Source: Lanius collurio
Lineage: Eukaryota; Chordata; Aves; Passeriformes; Laniidae
Reading direction: 5' to 3'
Assembly (NCBI GenBank): GCA_020086605.1
Contig: JACBWW010000017.1
Location: 3,316,089-3,380,088 of the forward strand
DNA: 64,000 nt
A program made the position numbers and the translations under genes. The notes under the pieces are model-generated. The model was not told the DNA's origin, did no database searches, and was given only the letters and a program-made list of their open reading frames with translations. The stretch's first letter is position 1. The number at the start of each line of letters is the position of its first letter. Below, in pieces: positions 34,824-46,360 of the stretch.

Positions 34824-36637
34824 CTGCAAGAGAAGGAACACCACTTGGACCAGCTGTTAGGCAATGATTACTCCAGTGTCACTGAATATTAGCTTGGCAT
34901 GTAAGGGCTTGAGAAACAGCAAGGTGCTCATCACACTGCTGTAAGACTGATGAAGAAAAGACAATTATTACCCACTTTTTTTACTTGAGAGAAGTAAAAA
35001 CCCCACTCTGACCAGTAGTATTCTCTTTGAACCTTTAAAGAAGAGGTATATATTGCATTGTTAAGGGATCTGACTTGAAGCTCCTTTTGTCCAAAGAGAT
35101 TTGTCATTTGCCACCCTGAGCAAATGCTTGTACCTATAAAAGGAAAGCATAACAAAAGTTTTGTGAGGAGTGGAATATGTGTTCATTGCTCACGTGCAGG
35201 GCTGACAGTTTTATGAACATGATTCATCAGCTGTGAATCAGGTCTCAATTAAATATTTGCCTGGACCTAAAAGTTTCTTGGCAGAGCTGCTTACTCTCCT
35301 TCTGCTGGGCTGTAAGTCAGCCCAGTGCTCCTGTCCATGTCAGATAAATTTTGATACCAAACAGAAGCAGAGCTGAAGTTAAACAAGCAGCTGCCACCAG
35401 TCTATTTACATCAGGGAAAAATAACTACTCATACTATTAAGCAGACAAAGACCTTATCTTCATACAGAATTTTTTGAATCTTATCAGTTTGGAAATAGGC
35501 AGAACAAAAACATAGGCTAGTGCTAGCCCAGCTGCTAGCACCAACACCAGATGAGTTTCATTCTTTTCAGACTTGCAACTCCATATGTTGTCACCAGCTC
35601 CAGGGTTAGACATGCTGCTTTAATGTGTGTAACTTCTGTGTTTATAAATTTCCTTTCATGCCATTTTTGGTTTTATTCCTTAAACTCCTAAGAGTAATAA
35701 ATTCTATGTTAAGAAGGCTACAGGACATACTATTCCAAGACAGCTGTGTTCTGAAACAGCCTCATTCTTCTGTTGCCAGCTACCAGGACTTTTCCCTTAT
35801 GATAACAGATAAATTCCAAAGTTTAATCCAACTGTCACAGGACTATGAAAACTCTTGTTGGACAATATCCCAGGCCATCCTTTTTACTACACCGTTCATA
35901 ACCCATTCAAGGTCATGTTTTATCATTCATACCCCCTTCCCTGTGTGATACAGACACCACACAACTGCATTACACAAAAATATGCAGGAGTTGTTCACAG
36001 TATTTTCAGTGTAAATTACTAATTATTACAGTGGGTTTATTTCCTAAAATTTAACTCCTTTTTAATTCCCCAACCCTTCACCAAAGCCTTGTTTTGTCTA
36101 GGCAGTGCTTGGGGGGGGTTATGAATGATAAAGCACCGGGTATGTGCCAGCTGCTGTGACAACCACACGGTGGCTTGCATCGTCTGTAGTATTTGCCCAG
36201 CAGTGGGTAGGGGTGGGCAGGGGACAAGGGACAGGCAGGTGACAGGGGTCAGTTAGGTGACAGGAGCAGCAAGCAGGGGCTGCAGGCAGGCAGGTGACAG
36301 GGGACAGACAGGGGACAGGTGCAAGGGGCAGCAAGAAGGCGGCTGACGGGGCCAGTGGGCAAGGGGCACTGGGCAGGTGGGTTACATGGGGAGAGGGCAA
36401 GGGCCAGGCAGGTGACAGGGGGTGGGGACCCCCGGGCCGGTGACAGGGGCGGGGGCCGTTGACAGAGGCGGGGTCCGGTCACTGAGGCGGAGGCCCCAGG
36501 CCGGTGACAGGGGCCAGGGCCCCCGGGCCGGTGACAGAGGCGGGGGCCGGTGACAAGAGGAGGACCCCGGGCCGGTGACAGAGGCGGGGGCCGGTGACAA
36601 GAGGAGGACCCCGGGCCGGTGACAGAGGCGGGGGCCG
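34824..36637 (-). other. INSIG1 upstream intron, truncated by a gap
   Basis: The sequence upstream of the 125-bp exon must be intronic, because that exon starts with a split codon. No exon encoding the conserved segment before VVGLLYPC (the WWVPPCCGT region) is present in any minus-strand frame before the gap. Base composition changes abruptly near 36180 from AT-rich to a GC-rich minisatellite that runs into the gap. Confidence 0.8.
36190..36637. repeat. GC-rich GGTGACAGGGGC-type minisatellite
   Basis: A degenerate tandem array built on GGTGACAGGGG-like units becomes highly regular at its right end. There a 44-bp composite unit (GGTGACAGAGGCGGGGGCC plus a 25-bp variant GGTGACAAGAGG...) starts at 36530, 36574 and 36618, with the last copy cut by the gap. 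The array is strongly strand-asymmetric (G on plus). Minus-strand ORFs across it (36119-36600) are proline/cysteine-rich shadows of the repeat. Confidence 0.93.
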
Positions 36638-36967
36638 NNNNNNNNNNNNNNNNNNNNNNNNNNNNNNNNNNNNNNNNNNNNNNNNNNNNNNNNNNNNNNN
36701 NNNNNNNNNNNNNNNNNNNNNNNNNNNNNNNNNNNNNNNNNNNNNNNNNNNNNNNNNNNNNNNNNNNNNNNNNNNNNNNNNNNNNNNNNNNNNNNNNNNN
36801 NNNNNNNNNNNNNNNNNNNNNNNNNNNNNNNNNNNNNNNNNNNNNNNNNNNNNNNNNNNNNNNNNNNNNNNNNNNNNNNNNNNNNNNNNNNNNNNNNNNN
36901 NNNNNNNNNNNNNNNNNNNNNNNNNNNNNNNNNNNNNNNNNNNNNNNNNNNNNNNNNNNNNNNNNNN
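36638..36967. other. assembly gap (330 N)
   Basis: A run of N flanked by a GC-rich tandem repeat on the left and a 15-base T run on the right. Its position, directly upstream of the INSIG1 exons, makes it the expected site of the missing N-terminal exon and promoter. The true length of the missing DNA is unknown. Confidence 0.99.
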
Positions 36968-36982
36968 TTTTTTTTTTTTTCT
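36968..36982. repeat. poly(T) tract at gap edge
   Basis: Fifteen T residues directly follow the gap; the tract probably contributed to the assembly break. Confidence 0.95.
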
Positions 36983-37480
36983 GCTGTCTAATCTGAATCC
37001 CCCGTGTCGAATCTTACGGCCACGTGTCGGTGGCCTCTGCAGCCCAGCCCTTGTGTGCTCAGCCAGCCCGCTGCTTGTCCCTTTGGGAGATGGCAGTTAG
37101 TAATGGGGAAGGTTGAAGGCGTCTGCTGTGGCGTCTCCTGAAGATGGAGGGATTGGTGATCCCTGTCATCATTCTAAAGTGGTGTAAGGGGATCCTGCCA
37201 AGCCCATGACTCTGTAAGATGATGGTGCCAAAGCCAGACGCTGCGTCAGCGACCAGCCATGGGGTGACCGGAGGATGCCGGGCTCCTGACTGTCCCCTGA
37301 CAGCCTGAGCAGCTGCTCTGCCAGCACTGGCAAAGCTCGGCTCACAGTCCTCCCAGACTGAAATCATAAAGAAGCAGTTGAATACAAGTTCACACTCTGG
37401 CCTCTGCAAGGGTTTGGGAAGAGGCCTATCAGGGATAGTTAAGTGTGAGTTGAACATTTTGTTAGAGTTCAGCACCAAAA
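36968..37480. promoter_or_regulatory. probable 5' flank of INSIG1 (weak candidate promoter-proximal region)
   Basis: This segment on the far side of the gap is moderately GC-rich. It carries a palindromic E-box CACGTG at 37021-37026, a sterol-regulatory-element-like GTCACCCCAT on the minus strand at 37259-37268 (8 of 10 against the LDLR-type ATCACCCCAC) and GCGTCAGC near 37242. INSIG1 is a classic SREBP target, so an SRE is expected near its start, but these are short matches. A 139-codon minus-strand ORF (37059-37478) overlaps and is not recognised. Confidence 0.3.
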
Positions 37481-39890
37481 GATGAGCACACAGAGCAGGA
37501 CTCAGCTAGCAGGCTTCCTTTTTAGGACACCGGTTCTCCAGGACACAAGGGAGGCTGATGTATGCAGTAGGAATAACTGGGCTTCTTGTTTATGAACTGG
37601 CTTCACTGGAGCCAGCAGGTCTTCTTTTCACACGAGGTGTGCATCATTCACTTGGAAGGAATAGAGGACCCAAGGGCTTCCCAAGTGATGGCACTGAGGA
37701 TTTAGGAGTGGTTGTTAGCCATGCCTGTGATGGGCAGAACGATGGTCCAAGGTCAGTGTTCGGTGGTGGTTCAGTGATGGTTCCAATTGTCTTTCATTGA
37801 TGTGTTAAATGTAGCAAATAAAATACATTAAATCAATTAAAGATACAGAAAGAGGCAGCTCTTCTCTGCATATCATGAAGGGTAAAATTAAGATGGCATA
37901 TGGCTATCCCTTCTGATCTGTGCTCATTTTTAGCTGTGATGGAAAGAGCAGAGCTGATCCTGCTGAGCAAAGTGCATTTGGAAAACATACTGGACAGATT
38001 GTTAGTGCCACTGTTGGAAGTGACAGATGAGCCCAGTATTTTTCTCTTAATGCCAACTGGGATCACCCCAGTAATGTCTCGCAGACTTTACTTCTGAACC
38101 AAGGCATATGTGTCCTCTGTACATGGAATTGTAAATATTCAGTTTCCGTTATGGTTTATTGTACTGAAACAGCTTTTGGTTTTAGTTTCATACGCTAACA
38201 CTGTTTGGATTCTTCTGTCAGATTTTTTAAGACACAACATATTTCCCTTTCTTCTTTTCTTTTTTTTTTTTTTTTTAAATTTTGCATTTTTTTCTAACCC
38301 AGTTGGACCTGCACTATAAGTTTGAGTTAAATATTTTGAGAGAAAACAGCCTTAATATATTGCCAGCTTTTTATGGGTTCCTCTGCAGAAACGTTTGATT
38401 TGTTTCAGGAAATCATATGCAGACATAAAACTTCCCCTCCTAGAAACTGTGTACGAGCTTTGAATTGACAGAGACAATTTATCTGCATCCCCAGACCGCT
38501 AAGCAACACCTTCAGCAGCTCTATAAAAAGGGCTAGAACTCATTCCCTGGGAAATATTCTTTCTTAGTGAATCACTTTGAGATTTATCAACAGGGCTGTG
38601 GATCTGAGATAAAATGATTCATCTTTGTAGGAAATCTCTTCTTGGACTTGGCCTATGGGAAACAAATATAATTTATCCTTGCTTGTGCCGCGTCTCTCCT
38701 TTATTTGAAAAAATATCTTTCTGTATTTAAATTCTCTCCATGAATCTTGCCCATATTCTCAGTGTTTTGGCAGTTTACATTCCCTTGTGCTGCTACTGGT
38801 TTTCCTTCCTGCAAGAATCTCTTAGGCTTTTTTTTTTTAATCTTGTGTTTTTCCTTTCTTTGTGGGTATGTCTCTTTTGCTACTTCCTACAGAATATTTT
38901 ATTTGAATATTTTATATATATTTTTTCATATTCATGATATCGTGTGGTGGTGCCCTTCTTTCTTCCTGGTTTCTTTCAGATAGCAGAGACCAACCTCTGA
39001 GAGGGTAAGACTTGCTGCAGCTTTGCTAAAACCAGCTGAATCAGTGCAAATCTACACTAGTCAGTAACCTGTCCCTAAGCATATTTTCCCCGAAGTTACC
39101 CACTCAGAATAAAGGTTAAATGCCCCTTTTGTTCGTGTTGCTTTACAGTCCTGTTGCTTTACATTTCTTTTTGGAATCCTAAAGAAGGTTAGGCCTCACC
39201 ATGCTTTGATTAATGCCTGAAATTTTATGCCTAACAGTTATTTCTGGAAAGAAGCTCTCACATGTCTTTAGAAGATTAATGACATAGTTATTTTTAACTC
39301 ATCCCCTAGCAAAGGCAGCAGAATCTCTAAGTACTCAGCATTGCTCCTCATTACATAAATAAATAATTTCACCTGTTCTTTCACACTTTCTGTATTAAAC
39401 TCTGTGATGTTCTGGACCCTGACAATGTGCTTGCCTCACAAGGACTGTCTCATGGGTCTCTAACGTGGGAAGCTTAGGATACTTGGACAATTTATTTTTC
39501 TCCCTACTTAAACCAGATCAAAAACATAAGCTGGCTGCTGCTAAAAGCTCAAAAGGCAGTGGTAGAGATTCACAGAGCAAGGCCTGTTTTATGTGTAAAA
39601 CTGCTCTCCTTCTGCTTCACTGGAGATTTTTTTGAGTTTATTCACCTTCAACACTTTCTCCTGTTGATACAGAGAAACCTTCCCAGTCATATGCTCAACC
39701 TTAATCTCCTGTGTCTCCATAAAAGGATTTAGTGACGTTCATTGTTTGATTCCCCATGCCAGCCCTATGTAAAAGAGTTCAAAAAATCTTTTGACATCAG
39801 CAGCAGTCTATCATCCTGAGTTCTTTGCTTTATCAGAGGTTTCCATTCTAGTTGTGTGAATTCTCAGGAACCTGCAGCAAAGCCTGCAGA
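37481..39890. other. intergenic sequence upstream of INSIG1
   Basis: No gene established. AATAAA at 37817-37822 (plus) could end a transcript running away from the INSIG1 promoter region. A TTTTTAG|CTGTGATGG acceptor-like site near 37930 opens a 50-codon frame ending at 38097. A TATA-box-like TATAAAAAG is at 38522-38530 (plus). Poly(T) occurs at 38256-38277. None is supported by a recognised product. Confidence 0.35.
38062..38071 (+). promoter_or_regulatory. SRE-like decamer ATCACCCCAG
   Basis: Nine of ten bases match the LDLR sterol regulatory element ATCACCCCAC. It lies about 1.1 kb beyond the gap that should contain the INSIG1 promoter. A single decamer match has limited weight. Confidence 0.2.
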
Positions 39891-40835
39891 TCATAGAATC
39901 ACAGAATGGCTTGAGTTGGAAGAGACCCTAAAGATCATCTTGTTCAATGCTCCTGCTGTGGAAAGGGACACTTTCCACTAGACCAGGCTGCACAGAGCTT
40001 CATCCAGCCTGTCCTTGAACACTTTCAGGGATGGGGCATCCACACATTTCTTGGGCAACCTTTGCCAGGGCCTCACTGCACTCACAATAAATAATTTCTT
40101 CCTGATACCTAATCTAAACCTACTGTCAAGGTGAAGCCATTCCCCCTTGTCCTGTCACTCCAGGCTCTTGTAAAAAGTCTCTCTCCATCTTTCTTGTAGG
40201 CTCCCTTCAGGTACTGGAAGGTCACAGTCAGGTCACCTTGAAGACTTCTCCTTTGCAGGCTGAACAATCCCAGTTCTCTCAGCCTCTCCTCATAAGAGGG
40301 GTGCTCCATCCCTCTGATCATCATGGTGGCCTCCTCCAGAGTCGCTCCAACAGGTCCATGTCCTTCCTGTGTTGGGGACTCTGGAGCTGGATGCAGCACT
40401 GCAGGTGAACTCAGCAGAACAGAGAGACAGAATGTCCTTCCTCTCCCTGCTGCCCTCAGTGCCTTGGATGCAGGCCAGGACATGGGTGTGAGTGCACATG
40501 GCCAGGCCGTGTCCATCCTCTCACCCACCAGCACCCCCAAATCCTCTCAATCTGTTCATCCTCCAGCCTGGACTGTTATCGAGGTGGCCCCAACCCAGAT
40601 GCAGCACCTTGCACTTGGCTTTGTTAAACCACAGGAGATTCCCATGGGCCATTTCCCAAGTTCATCCAGGTCCCTCTGGATGGCATCCCATCCTTCAGGT
40701 GTGGCCACTGCACCCCTCAGCTTGGTGTCATCTGAAACTTGCTGAGGGTGCCCTCAAACCCCTTATCGATGTCATTAATGAAGATACTAAATTACACTGG
40801 TCCCAGTGAGGAGGACACCACTTGTCACTGATGTC
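39891..40835 (-). mobile_element. CR1 LINE, ~945-bp 3' portion
   Basis: The longest CR1 here. It runs in reverse from TCATAGAATCACAGAATGG through CTAGACCAGGCTGCACAG, AAGCCATTCCCCCTTGTCC, CTCAGCCTCTCCTCATAAGAG and CACCTTGCACTTGGCTTTGTT to GGACACCACTTGTCACTGATG. The minus-strand frame ending at 40109 reads RLRELGLFSLQRRSLQGDL and SDRTRGNGF, the C-terminal end of CR1 ORF2. It is 5'-truncated and decayed. Confidence 0.96.
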
Positions 40836-43800
40836 CTGGCTCTTTCTCAGAGGTCAGGGCACTTTAGAGGTAAATGGTGTATGCTGAGTTCTGTAGGGCA
40901 GTTCTGTGACATTGCCCAAGCCCCAGCAAGGAGCTCATTAAAAGCTGAAAGGAGAAGGACAGGGAGTGATTACATGGTACAATAGGCAGGATGCAGAATG
41001 TACAACCTCTGAACAAGGCAAACTCCAGCCAGAACACTTCAGGCATGTAAAACAAAGGGGAAAAACAAAGTATGTTGGTGGTTAGTGTATAATAATGTGA
41101 GTCATCCACAGTGAGCAGAGCTTAAAAACTTGGCTGCTTTTACATAATCTGGGGGTGAGGAACTATAGTTGGAGTCTGAACATTGAAATTAAACCCTAAG
41201 ATATCTGAACAAAGCCCTGTCTTTGTGTAGTTAATAATATTGTCGTAAGCATATGACAAATGTTAATTGAGGGTTTGTTTAGTTGCCGACGTTTCTCTAG
41301 CTGCTTTTTCTTTTATCAGAACAAAACAGAAAGAACAATTCTATGCAGGCTGCAGTCTTTAAATGTCTATAAATCCATATAACAACTATCATATAATTAG
41401 CCAACCAACATCCCACATGCAGCTGTGGGCATTGACTCCCTGTCAATGAACCTCTGTCCTGACACAAAAGCAGAGCCTTTGCCTCGCTGTTGACTTCATT
41501 CATCACCACAGTTCTGCATATTTATGTAGCAGAGAGTTCAGTGAGTTCACACTTCATATTCAAAATGGTGATTTAAACTAAACTTCATTATGAGAAAATA
41601 CTGTTTGCTGGTTATATTGCCAAAAAACTTACTTCTTTGATGATGACAGTAGGTTTCTGAGGCTGGCATGAGCATCATTACTGAGGCAAGCTGTTCTATC
41701 CAGGTGTGGTAAAATTGTTGATATTCTAGTCTTTCTATATTTGCATTTACACACTTATTTATGCTATGTCCAGATCTTTAAAGATACTGATTGGAAGTGA
41801 TACTTCTGTACTTTTTTTTTTTAACATTAGCTTTGACATAAAAAGCAGGGCAGTATGGACCAAGTTTCCTTGAAGGCAAAATTATTGACTGTAATGCCTT
41901 TTTAAAGGAGTAGCTAGTCAATTGTCATCTGAGGGGGGAGGGTGTCCTGTGTCTTGTAATAGTAGAAAGGAACAGAGGTATCATGATAAACCACCAAACA
42001 AAAGGAACATTGTCTTTTAAATGCATTTATTTTTTGATGGAAATATTACTTGCATAAAGAAGAAAACTAGGTACATTTCTATCACCAATCCTTATACAAC
42101 ATCAGTCCTTGTCAAAAAGGCTCCTCCAAAGAGTGTGTTTAGGCAAGCATGTCCCTGGTTGTTTTAAGCTTAAATGGTTTTCACTTGTTTGGTGACTTTG
42201 GATTTGGTCATTGCCATGTAGGATAAAAAGGAACTTCAATGAGTATTGCATTGTGAACTGTCTTCCTCTTACACCCCTCTTCTTAAAACACTTAATTCCA
42301 GCCCTTTTCCTCTCAGGCAGGCAACCCTCCCAGTTACTCTTGGCATGTGTGCTGGAGGAAGATGCTTCTGGAATTCATATGCTGATTTGTAGGGTTAAAC
42401 ATGAAACCACCACAAAGGTGGTACTCCAGCTTACTTCAAGTTTTAGATTTTCCATCATTTTGCAGTGGGGGAGACATGCAGTGATGCTGCAGGTACTCAG
42501 CTTGGAATGAGTAGCTACAGAGGACAGGAAGGAGCTCTGCAGCATCCTCGTTCTCCAAACTCTCCTCACTTTGTCAGGCAGGGGGACTGTTCCCACCTAG
42601 GAGAGCTGGCTGCAGCCTCGATGTCTGACTAGATAGTCAAGGTCTAGATCAGATCAGTGATCCTTGGCTCCACCTCTTCCTCCCTGTCCTTACCATGGCA
42701 ATAACTACAAAAAGCAGAGCTGTGGCTACCAGGAATGGACTCAGTATCACACACACTCTGGTTAAATCTGTACATCCTCATGTCCCTCCAACTCAGGAGC
42801 ACAAAGGCCAAGAACTTTAGAGCAGTTCCTCTCATATGGAAAATGTTTTCTTCCAGAGCTTTTCACATAGAATAATTCTGCCCAATTTACATTGCTTTAA
42901 AAAAAAAAAATAGAAAGAGAGAAGGACAAAAAGAGGCCTTCAAGGCATCTGTAGCTCATCTTCAAGGACGACTTTATGACTGCATGAAAGAGCTCAGTGG
43001 AGGTGCCCAAGAACTGCCAGTGCCTCTTCCAGGCTGTGAGAGTGAACATGTGGAGCTAATCTACCCATGTTTTTTTTTCTCCCACCGTTCTGTAAAGATA
43101 TTTATTCAGAGAGCTGTCTTGAGTTTGAGCAGGATAATGGGAAAACCTTTCCAGGATAAAGCTCCCCATACAATCAGGAAGACCAGTGCAGAGGAAAAGC
43201 ATCAGAGAGAGAATGTTCACATGTGCTAGTGCTTAATGTGGTGTGAAAGCGTGACTTCCATGTTGCTTCATGATTAGTTCTGTAAATATTGCCACTTTTC
43301 AGGCAAAATATTAAGATTCCCTTGTCAGTGATTACATTAGTGCTCTTAAATGCATCTCACCTAGGTGGGAAAAATTGCTGTCAGACGTGGTTTCAGATTG
43401 CCAGGCTGAACTTTAAGTTAAAAATGTGCAGCATATGGGAAGCCTACAACTTGCCTGGAGCAATACTTTAGAAACTGCTGAAGCTGGGTCATGCTGAAAA
43501 ATGTATTTATGAAGAGCTAAACCCTTTAGTTTTTACTCATAAAAAGACACACTGGTAATAATGATATCAGGCCACTGCATGCAAACTCAAAGGACTAGTT
43601 AGGTGCTAAGTTGTTCTAACTATACACTAATTTAACTTTTGCTGTCATTGCACTGCAGGATTGGACCTTACACAGCAGCTTCAAATATGCCACTAAATTT
43701 TACTGGTTTTACAGATACTAACAGATAACAGATCAAATCAAATGCTAGGCAGATTTCACCTTGTTAATGATCTGAGCAGCACACTGCCAGCTTCACTTAC

Positions 43801-46320
43801 TTATTCAAGAATATTTTGGGGTGTTGCTTATGTAGAGTCTGAAGAAGTTGAGAACATGTAGGGTGACAATGTCCTTGATTCAGTATCATGCACTGTGCCC
43901 ACAGTGCTCAGATTAACCCCTGTAATGGAGATGCCAAAGTTAGTAGCTGTTGCTTTTGGTTGCCCTTGGAGAGAGCAGGGAGAAAGAATACCTCCAGAGG
44001 CTGCTGAGACCCCAGTTTGTCTGGGCTGGCCTTGGAAGGTGCCCATTTCTGTCCTCTGTTCAGCAAACCCTTCTGCTTTCTTTATTCAGAAGGAAGGAGG
44101 GATAGGTTCAAGCCTTGAGGTCAGAGGGCAGCTATATGTTTGTACCCTGTTATCGTACAGAGTGGTTTGTTGGTGCAGAACTCACCCAGGTTTCATTGTT
44201 TGGCCAGGTTTGTTTGTGAATTGCCTCACAAGGTCAGGTGCTCGTGACATTTGTAAAGATGAGGTTGGTGCCTTCGTGTCTGTTGCAAAGGCTGGAAGCT
44301 GTGATTGCAGAAAGACCTTGTGGCAGACAGGGATTAACCTCTTGGGTGTTACTGGTTTATAATGTCCCACATCTGGCAAGAGAGAAAAAACACCAGGAAT
44401 AAAAACTGATAACCCTGCCAGAGGAAAGAGAGGAAACCAATACAAAATATCTCAATTCATCAATGGCTTTGTGTCCTATCTGAGAAGCCAGAGAGAATCT
44501 GCATCCCATCAGAGAAGCTGTGGGTCTTCTCATCAGCCAGCCTGGGCATCTACATCTTTTCAACAGAATATGTATTTAATTTTCTCACTTGCACTGAAGG
44601 AATCTCATCTAGAAAAATCAGACAGGCAACTTCCCCTATGCCTGAATCAGCAGCATGAAGATTTGTGGTTATCAAAGAGAACTTGCCCCTAATTTTTAAC
44701 ATTTAAGAATCTGCTGGTTTTGCTGTTCCATGGTGAGCTGACTGCCTGTCTTTGCATGTGGAAATCTTTGTTCTTGTGCTGTGTTGTTTCTCTGGAATGC
44801 TATGAGCAGTTGTTTTTGTTTGTTCCTACTCGGGTGGAGCTAACTGTCTAATTGGGTAAATATTTGCAATGCTATACTTGCATGCACAGAAGACAAAGAG
44901 GGCTGGACTCCTGTTGACATAAAGGGCCTTTTACACCGACCCAGCATGTAAAGGCTTAAATAAAATTGATAATTATCAGGCCACTTCTTATGGTCAGACT
45001 GTATAAAGTGGATTTAATTTAACTGTCTTGGCCATATTTATTTCTAATTACAGTTGAACTATATTTTCTAACTGGGAGGTCTTGTGAGTACAGCCATGAA
45101 GGGATTATTCACTGTGCCTTATTCACTGATTGCAAGTTCAAAACTGCTGGACTTCCACTGGGTCTTAGCCCTGTTAAACTGAATTTATTTTCCAGAGTGC
45201 CTTTGAATATCAAAGGTGAGTTTTCCACAGATGTAGAAATTGCCTAAGTGAATGTAGGTAGGTCCAAATACCTAAAGTTCTTTTGAAAACTGCAAGCTTG
45301 TGGTGCTCATGGAAGGTGTGTTTGTGTATTTACACATATATATAATAAATACCTTGCATAAACCTTATGGGGTGACTATTGTGCGTGTTATCATTAGCTC
45401 CAAAGTACACTATAAATATCCACACACATATAAACAGATTCTAATGAAGATTTATCACTGAAGAGGCTGTTAATAGGTGATTGAGCCTTCCTTTGAGCAA
45501 AGGTTACTAAAAATGGTTGTGACATAAGGAGAAGGGAAATTGAACTCCACAGTTGAGGTGTGTAGATGCAGTTCAGCTTCTGTGTATCTGAAAACCTGGA
45601 CCTTATTTGGAGTGGCTGGTCTTGAAAGACTTGAACAGTCTCATGGAGCCAATTCTTCACACACACCTGAACAGAACACATCCATCTGTAAGACTAAGAA
45701 GAACTTTAGTATATGAGGGTTTTATTTTATTAACAGTTATTTTTCTTGTTTGAAATTCTCATTATATTACTTCAAGGTTCAACTATTTATTCTTGTCTTC
45801 AAAAAAAAAAAAAAAGGATAATTTAGAGTTTCACTTCCACAAGGCCAAGCTCTGATGCTCTTACACCATATGGTATCTTGCTTAGTCATTAATTCCACTG
45901 GGTTCACTGATACCAACTGTGGTGCAAAAGCCTTTGATTACCACAGTGCAGCCATCCACTCCTCCACTGCTCCCTCTCCTTTACTGCCAGTCACAGATTT
46001 TTGCCAGCCTTTAGGATGTGACTATTGAATCTTAGGTGGCCTCTGAGCAAGCATTTATTGACCAGGTAGCCAGCCATATCTCTGCTCCTGCAGTTAATCC
46101 CACTGCTCATGGACCTCCCCGTGTAATCGTTCTGGGAAGCAGGAGGCCGTGACCCAGGCAGCACAGGCTGCCTTGCAGGTTTTGGCTGCATTCCTTCTCT
46201 TGTCTAATCCCCTTCTCATCCAGCCCTCTGAATGGTGTGGTGAGTGAGGAAAAGCAGCTACAGAGGCCTGCTGAGGTCAGTTGTGCCACTGCCTGTTTTG
46301 CCCTCCCTGCGTGGAAAGCG
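40836..46320. other. intergenic sequence, nothing recognised
   Basis: AT-rich with short poly(A)/(T) runs (41811-41822, 42899-42910, 45801-45815). ORFs to 155 codons (43895-44362 +) lack motifs. Confidence 0.5.
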
Positions 46321-46347
46321 TCTCACTGCAGCTCCCCCCCAGCCATT

Positions 46348-46360
46348 CCACCAGGGGTGT
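46348..46360 (+). promoter_or_regulatory. CTCF-like core motif
   Basis: CCACCAGGGGTGT is close to the CTCF core CCACCAGGGGGCG. It is oriented away from the CTCF-like site at 17236-17248, so the two would be divergent, flanking INSIG1. Confidence 0.22.

Noticed and set aside
34580..34864. 94- and 75-codon minus ORFs over the 125-bp INSIG1 exon
   Set aside because: They are in the wrong frames; the correct frame gives VVGLLYPC...NHASA and is too short on its own to be listed as an ORF.
36594..37100. ORFs spanning the second N run
   Set aside because: Same artefact, with repeat-derived left end and T-run-derived phenylalanines on the right.
38522..38530. TATA-box-like TATAAAAAG
   Set aside because: Good match to the consensus but no recognisable exon downstream before the CR1 at 39.9 kb.
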